A stretch of DNA of 64,000 nucleotides, taken from NCBI RefSeq assembly GCF_002688565.1, contig NZ_CP024011.1, positions 1,674,001 to 1,738,000 on the forward strand, read 5' to 3'. Origin of the DNA: Acinetobacter sp. LoGeW2-3 (GTDB lineage: Bacteria; Pseudomonadota; Gammaproteobacteria; Pseudomonadales; Moraxellaceae). Position numbers and translations under genes: made by a program. How positions within the stretch are numbered: the first letter of the stretch is position 1; each line of letters opens with the position of its first letter. This document shows positions 60,482 through 64,000 of this stretch, piece by piece. Below the pieces are notes generated by a model that worked only from the letters and a program-made list of their open reading frames with translations, had not been told where the DNA came from and did not search any database.

Positions 60482-62638
60482 TTAATGATGACTGTGATCA
60501 TCACCATGGTGATCCGGTAAAGGTGAATCACAAGGAAATTCACCACCACAGACTCGTACATATTCCATCATGCCCTGATCTTCATGATCGAGGATATGAC
60601 AATGCTGTACGAAGTCACCTTCAAACTTTTTATAGTGGCTCCGAACGATAACTTCATAACCCGGCTTAACAAAGATCGTATCTTTAAACTGTCCTTTTAA
60701 GCCCCGATATTGGACATCGTCCAGACCATTTGGATCTGATACAGATGCAGATATTGGCTCACTAACATCCTTTTTATCAAGATTTAAAATTTTAACAATC
60801 TGGAATGGATTGACATGGATATGGAAAGGATGTCCTAAGTTTGCACTACTAAGTACCCATTCATCGACTTTTCCTATTTCTAGCTTCCGCACATATTTTC
60901 CGCCTACGACACTGGCTCCCTCAAATGACTCACCAAAACGATAGATACCAGAATGATCACTATGACGGTAACCAAATCTAGGATTTGCGCCAAAAGCAGC
61001 ATCAAAAGTAGAGAGTTGTTGAGGTCTATCCTTAATTAAATTATCTATTTCTTTAGTCATCAGTGATGAATGATCAGTAAAAGCAGATAAATCAAGTTGA
61101 GCTAATTGGTTTTGAACCTCTTTACTTAAGCCGATTTTTTGTGCTTGATCTTTTAAAAACTGAGCAGCAGTTTGGGCCTTTGATTTAGTAGATTTAACAT
61201 TTACCCAGCCAAGCAGTTGCGCATTTAACTCGCTGTTAGGAGATAATTGCGGAGTGATTCTGCCAGGAGTTCCAGTATTAATTTCATCATCAATATTTAA
61301 TCTTGAATCAAAAATGCAGTACTTGTTGGTCGTTGGAAAGTTGACCATAGCATCATGACGATAGCCTGGCTGGAACACGGAAAGTGTACGGGTCTGAGCC
61401 TTAGGCATAGTCAAACCATCTTGAGCAATAGTGTGTACTGGCAGGCTGGTCAGTTTATCAAACGCAGCTTTTGTGGCTGGAATGAGTGTATCTCCTTGAT
61501 AGGACAGGCAAGCGTCAACCGTTTGTTTCGCAGTATATTTGCTCGAGTTAGGTAATTCTTTAATTATTAAACCAATGGTGTCCCTGACACCGCCATGAAT
61601 CATACGCCAACGATTAAATTCATTTTGATTGACCTGAATTTCACCCAATACTTTGCCATTAATTGAAGTGTAATAGTTATTAATCCCCCAAGAGTTGAAG
61701 CTATTTAAACCGACGTAGTCTTCCATAGTTCCTACGCCTATACCTTTACAATTATTGGTGTTTAAAGAATCTCCTTTTGCATCAGTACAATCATACTGAA
61801 TTTGCTGAAATACAAGAATGTTTTCATTAGGGTAACTGTTTTTAGCTTTATCTTTCCATAAGATATCAATATCACCTGTATCAGTGACCTTACCATTCTT
61901 AACTTTAGGGACACGGCTACCCTCTACAATTAAAGGTCCTGCCATACCACTAGATACCTGGATCGCAGTTGAACCATGTAAATGCGCATGGTACCAGTAG
62001 GTGCCCGCCGGATGACTTGGCTCAATTTTATATTGATAATCAAAATTTGCCTGTGGTGCAATTTTCAGGAATACATTGTCGCTGTTGCCTTGAGGGCTAA
62101 CCCAAAAGCCATGAGTATGTAAATTCGTTGTATTAAAACAATGAGGAATATTTGGGTCGGAATTTGTAAGGCAGCTGTCTAGTGTTTCATCTGGTAACTG
62201 GTTATTTAAATTAATCGATAAGGTTTCACCCTGTTTAACCCGAATCTGTGGGCCAACCAGTTCATCGACAATGCCTGTTTCCCTAGACGCTTTTTTGTTG
62301 AATAAACTGGCTTTGGTTAAGTAGCCCCTAACCAATAATTGATCCCATTGATTTTCTCGAGGATTATAAATCTTATTAGTTTTATAGGCTGCGACCAGTT
62401 CGTATTTACCTTTGGCTCCTTTCTGCAGTAATGGTGGATTACTAATGAGGGAATCCGAGCCACCCTGTTGTGGAGGAGAAGGGGGAGAAGGTGTTTCCGG
62501 CTTGGTAGGATGAGTAGGAGTAGGTTTAGTCGGATTGTATGGATCGGAAGGTTTTTTCCCTCCATTCCAACTGGAAACCAAAATTGCTACGACAGCAGTA
62601 ATGATTCCAATAATGGCGATCTGCAACATGTTATTCAC
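60482..62638 (-). CDS. Membrane-anchored multicopper oxidase
   Basis: A 718-residue laccase-like enzyme. All four copper motifs are intact: HTHGFW (His174, His176), HAHLHGS (His217, His219), HPFHIHVNPF, and HCHILDHEDQGMM (679-691), with the type-1 copper His685 and axial Met690. The N-terminus is an uncleaved-looking helix (residues 5-22), not a twin-arginine signal. A Pro/Thr-rich spacer (30-60) follows, and the C-terminus is His/Asp-rich (DHHGDDHSHH), perhaps metal-binding. Substrate may be Cu(I), Mn(II) or a phenol. Confidence 0.88.
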   Translation of the reverse strand: MNNMLQIAIIGIITAVVAILVSSWNGGKKPSDPYNPTKPTPTHPTKPETPSPPSPPQQGGSDSLISNPPLLQKGAKGKYELVAAYKTNKIYNPRENQWDQLLVRGYLTKASLFNKKASRETGIVDELVGPQIRVKQGETLSINLNNQLPDETLDSCLTNSDPNIPHCFNTTNLHTHGFWVSPQGNSDNVFLKIAPQANFDYQYKIEPSHPAGTYWYHAHLHGSTAIQVSSGMAGPLIVEGSRVPKVKNGKVTDTGDIDILWKDKAKNSYPNENILVFQQIQYDCTDAKGDSLNTNNCKGIGVGTMEDYVGLNSFNSWGINNYYTSINGKVLGEIQVNQNEFNRWRMIHGGVRDTIGLIIKELPNSSKYTAKQTVDACLSYQGDTLIPATKAAFDKLTSLPVHTIAQDGLTMPKAQTRTLSVFQPGYRHDAMVNFPTTNKYCIFDSRLNIDDEINTGTPGRITPQLSPNSELNAQLLGWVNVKSTKSKAQTAAQFLKDQAQKIGLSKEVQNQLAQLDLSAFTDHSSLMTKEIDNLIKDRPQQLSTFDAAFGANPRFGYRHSDHSGIYRFGESFEGASVVGGKYVRKLEIGKVDEWVLSSANLGHPFHIHVNPFQIVKILNLDKKDVSEPISASVSDPNGLDDVQYRGLKGQFKDTIFVKPGYEVIVRSHYKKFEGDFVQHCHILDHEDQGMMEYVRVCGGEFPCDSPLPDHHGDDHSHH

Positions 62639-62960
62639 CTTTATTCATTTTTTTATGTTGTATGTTGTTGTTATGAAGCAATTACTGCTTAGGTTTACTG
62701 AAATGTTTTAAGGCTGAATATCACCAAATTGGGATATGTAGATGGATGGCAATGAAAGATCAAAACTAATCAAGCAATAAGTCATAAATAAGATGTATTA
62801 AGCTTTTGAATTCATGACTATGTTTAAAATAATTTTCAAAAAATCATGGGTTGTAAAAAAACTTAAAAAAAGTAAGGGATTTTAATCTGGTTACTTTAAT
62901 TTGCAGAATCTTAGGTACCAAGCTCATATTGTGTTTCTCTAAAAAATAAAAAGAAACGAA

Positions 62961-63089
62961 GTGAAAGCTGGAAAATTTATAGGTGGTGCTGTTCATTTTA
63001 GATATATAGAAAAGAGTCAAAATGATCTATTGGGCCGTCCTATTTCAGCCAAAAGATTAAGGACATTTAAAATTGTCTTTTCCATCTAA
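62961..63089 (+). pseudogene. Possible 42-codon gene remnant
   Basis: A GTG-started frame after AAAAAGAAACGAAG codes for about 42 residues, including GKFIGGAVHFRYIEKSQNDL and RPISAKRLRTFKIV, and stops at TAA. The composition looks protein-like compared with the surrounding A/T-rich sequence, but it is too short for a known domain. It may be a truncated remnant or chance. Confidence 0.25.
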
Positions 63090-63327
63090 AGTATAAAAAA
63101 GGCCATACCACTAATCGTAAATAAGCCTATTTTTTGATCTAAAAAGCTATTCTCATACTAAAGAATAAGAAGGATTTTCCCTGTTTTTTCTAAAAAATAA
63201 GGATTTAGAGCATTTATTCCAAAGAATATGTAACTAATTTTTGCAAAATTGCTGATTTTTATATGTAAGTTTATGAAATATAAAAGATTTGGGAAATGGC
63301 TTTTCAACAGTGTACTATGCCTGCAAA

Positions 63328-63342
63328 CGATGTGAAACATCG
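63328..63342. promoter_or_regulatory. Palindrome upstream of acnD
   Basis: CGATGT-GAA-ACATCG is a perfect 6-bp inverted repeat 48 bp before the acnD start, in the place of a repressor operator. No regulator is known from this window. Confidence 0.35.
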
Positions 63343-63389
63343 ATAACAAGTATGCAGTAAAGAAGAACGATTCAAGAGGCAGGTAAGCT

Positions 63390-64000
63390 ATGAACAACAA
63401 CTACCGTAAACCGCTGCAAGGTACCCAGCTAGAATATTACGATGTGCGTCAAGCCGTTGAAGATATTCAGCCAGGCGCATATGCCAAACTTCCATATACC
63501 TCCAAAGTGCTGGTAGAGCAGTTGGTGCGCCGTTGCGAGCCTGCGATTTTAGAACAGTCTTTACGTCAGCTGATTGAACGTAAACAAGAACATGATTTCC
63601 CTTGGTATCCAGCGCGTGTGGTGTGTCATGACATCTTGGGGCAAACGGCATTGGTAGATCTTGCTGGTCTGCGTGATGCGATTGCTGATCAGGGCGGTGA
63701 TCCATCCAAAGTCAATCCAGTAGTACCGACTCAGCTGATTGTTGATCACTCGCTAGCAGTAGAATATGGTGGTTTCGATCCGAATGCATTTGAGAAAAAC
63801 CGTGCGGTAGAAGACCGCCGTAATGAAGACCGTTTCCATTTTATTGAGTGGACCAAAACCGCTTTTGAAAATGTCGATGTGATTCCAGCTGGTAACGGCA
63901 TCATGCATCAGATCAATCTGGAAAAAATGTCACCCGTGATTCAGAACCGTGATGGTGTCGCATTCCCGGATACCTGTGTGGGTACAGACTCTCATACCCC
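63390..64000 (+). CDS. acnD: Fe/S-dependent 2-methylisocitrate dehydratase AcnD (5' part)
   Basis: The frame opens at the ATG at 63390 and continues past the window end; 203 residues are visible, against about 860 in the family. The start MNNNYRKPLQGTQLEYYDVR, then KLPYTSKVLVEQLVRRC, HDFPWYPARVVCHDILGQTA and FPDTCVGTDSHT, match AcnD rather than AcnA or AcnB. AcnD dehydrates 2-methylcitrate in the methylcitrate route of propionate breakdown, with PrpF. The first cluster Cys would lie further on. AGAGGCAGG precedes the ATG. prpB and prpC are not upstream here. Confidence 0.9.
   Translation, partial: MNNNYRKPLQGTQLEYYDVRQAVEDIQPGAYAKLPYTSKVLVEQLVRRCEPAILEQSLRQLIERKQEHDFPWYPARVVCHDILGQTALVDLAGLRDAIADQGGDPSKVNPVVPTQLIVDHSLAVEYGGFDPNAFEKNRAVEDRRNEDRFHFIEWTKTAFENVDVIPAGNGIMHQINLEKMSPVIQNRDGVAFPDTCVGTDSHT

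Larger units (their letters stand above)
62639..63389 (+). other. A/T-rich intergenic region before acnD
   Basis: A 751-bp gap, the longest in the window, very A/T-rich. It holds one short possible gene remnant at 62961-63089, a 15-bp palindrome at 63328-63342 and otherwise no feature I can support. Low GC and low coding content suggest decay of former genes. Confidence 0.55.

Noticed and set aside
63388..63749. Minus-strand open frames opposite acnD
   Set aside because: They are shadows of acnD, whose sequence matches the AcnD family throughout.

Overview
This window is chromosomal DNA from a gammaproteobacterium of the genus Acinetobacter. The evidence is the AT-rich base composition, an rRNA operon of Acinetobacter type, the order rpoN-hpf-ibaG-murA-hisG-hisD-hisC, an Acinetobacter-type OmpA, a GigA/GigB-like stress switch and a complete filABCDEF cluster. 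Nothing here looks like a prophage, insertion sequence, integron or CRISPR array. It reads as core chromosome with a few lineage-specific genes. The species cannot be fixed from the sequence alone.

Layout. 1-2516 (minus strand): a STAS anti-sigma antagonist cut by the window edge, its PP2C/RsbU-type phosphatase, and an MlaA protein for outer-membrane lipid asymmetry. 2517-8609 (plus): a full rRNA operon with two candidate promoters, 16S, tRNA-Ile(GAT), tRNA-Ala(TGC), 23S, 5S and a terminator; the RNase III-type processing stems around 16S and 23S can be read directly. 8777-15938: rpoN, with a sigma-54-like promoter of its own, hpf, ibaG, murA, hisG, hisD and hisC, with REP-like palindromic elements around hisC; then pabB on the minus strand.

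17384-25685 is the most distinctive region: filA-filF, an envelope cluster. It codes for a secreted TGQDG-motif protein (FilA), a C39-family cysteine peptidase (FilB), two outer-membrane beta-barrel proteins (FilC, and FilD of the FadL/OMPP1 family), a periplasmic protein with an 11-copy Val-Gln-Pro repeat (FilE) and a large lipoprotein (FilF). It is called a putative pilus system in annotation, yet no pilin processing site, usher, chaperone or ATPase is present. A strong terminator separates filA from filB-F.

25705-33314 holds a phospholipase D-type lipoprotein, a membrane metallophosphoesterase, an MFS carrier, a hemolysin III-family protein, a methyltransferase/acetyltransferase pair and small membrane proteins. 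33468-39373 is a lipid or acyl-CoA catabolism block: a FadB/FadJ-like enzyme plus thiolase operon, an AraC-type regulator and a divergent CaiB/BaiF CoA-transferase with operator-like repeats between them. 39527-41790 is sulfite reductase (cysI) with a DUF934 partner. 41795-46504 has a VOC protein, a second thiolase, a lone pseudopilin, ompA with palindromes over its promoter, and a C39-like protein whose catalytic cysteine appears to be serine.

46516-60365 is housekeeping: amino-acid permease, RsmC-like methyltransferase, NCS2 permease, typA, mscL, parvulin, mutM, an OprB-type porin, an old yellow enzyme, an AEC carrier, a Sel1-repeat protein, a small unknown protein and YgfZ. The end holds a membrane-anchored multicopper oxidase, a 751-bp gap with only a small possible gene remnant, and the start of acnD (2-methylisocitrate dehydratase), which runs off the window.
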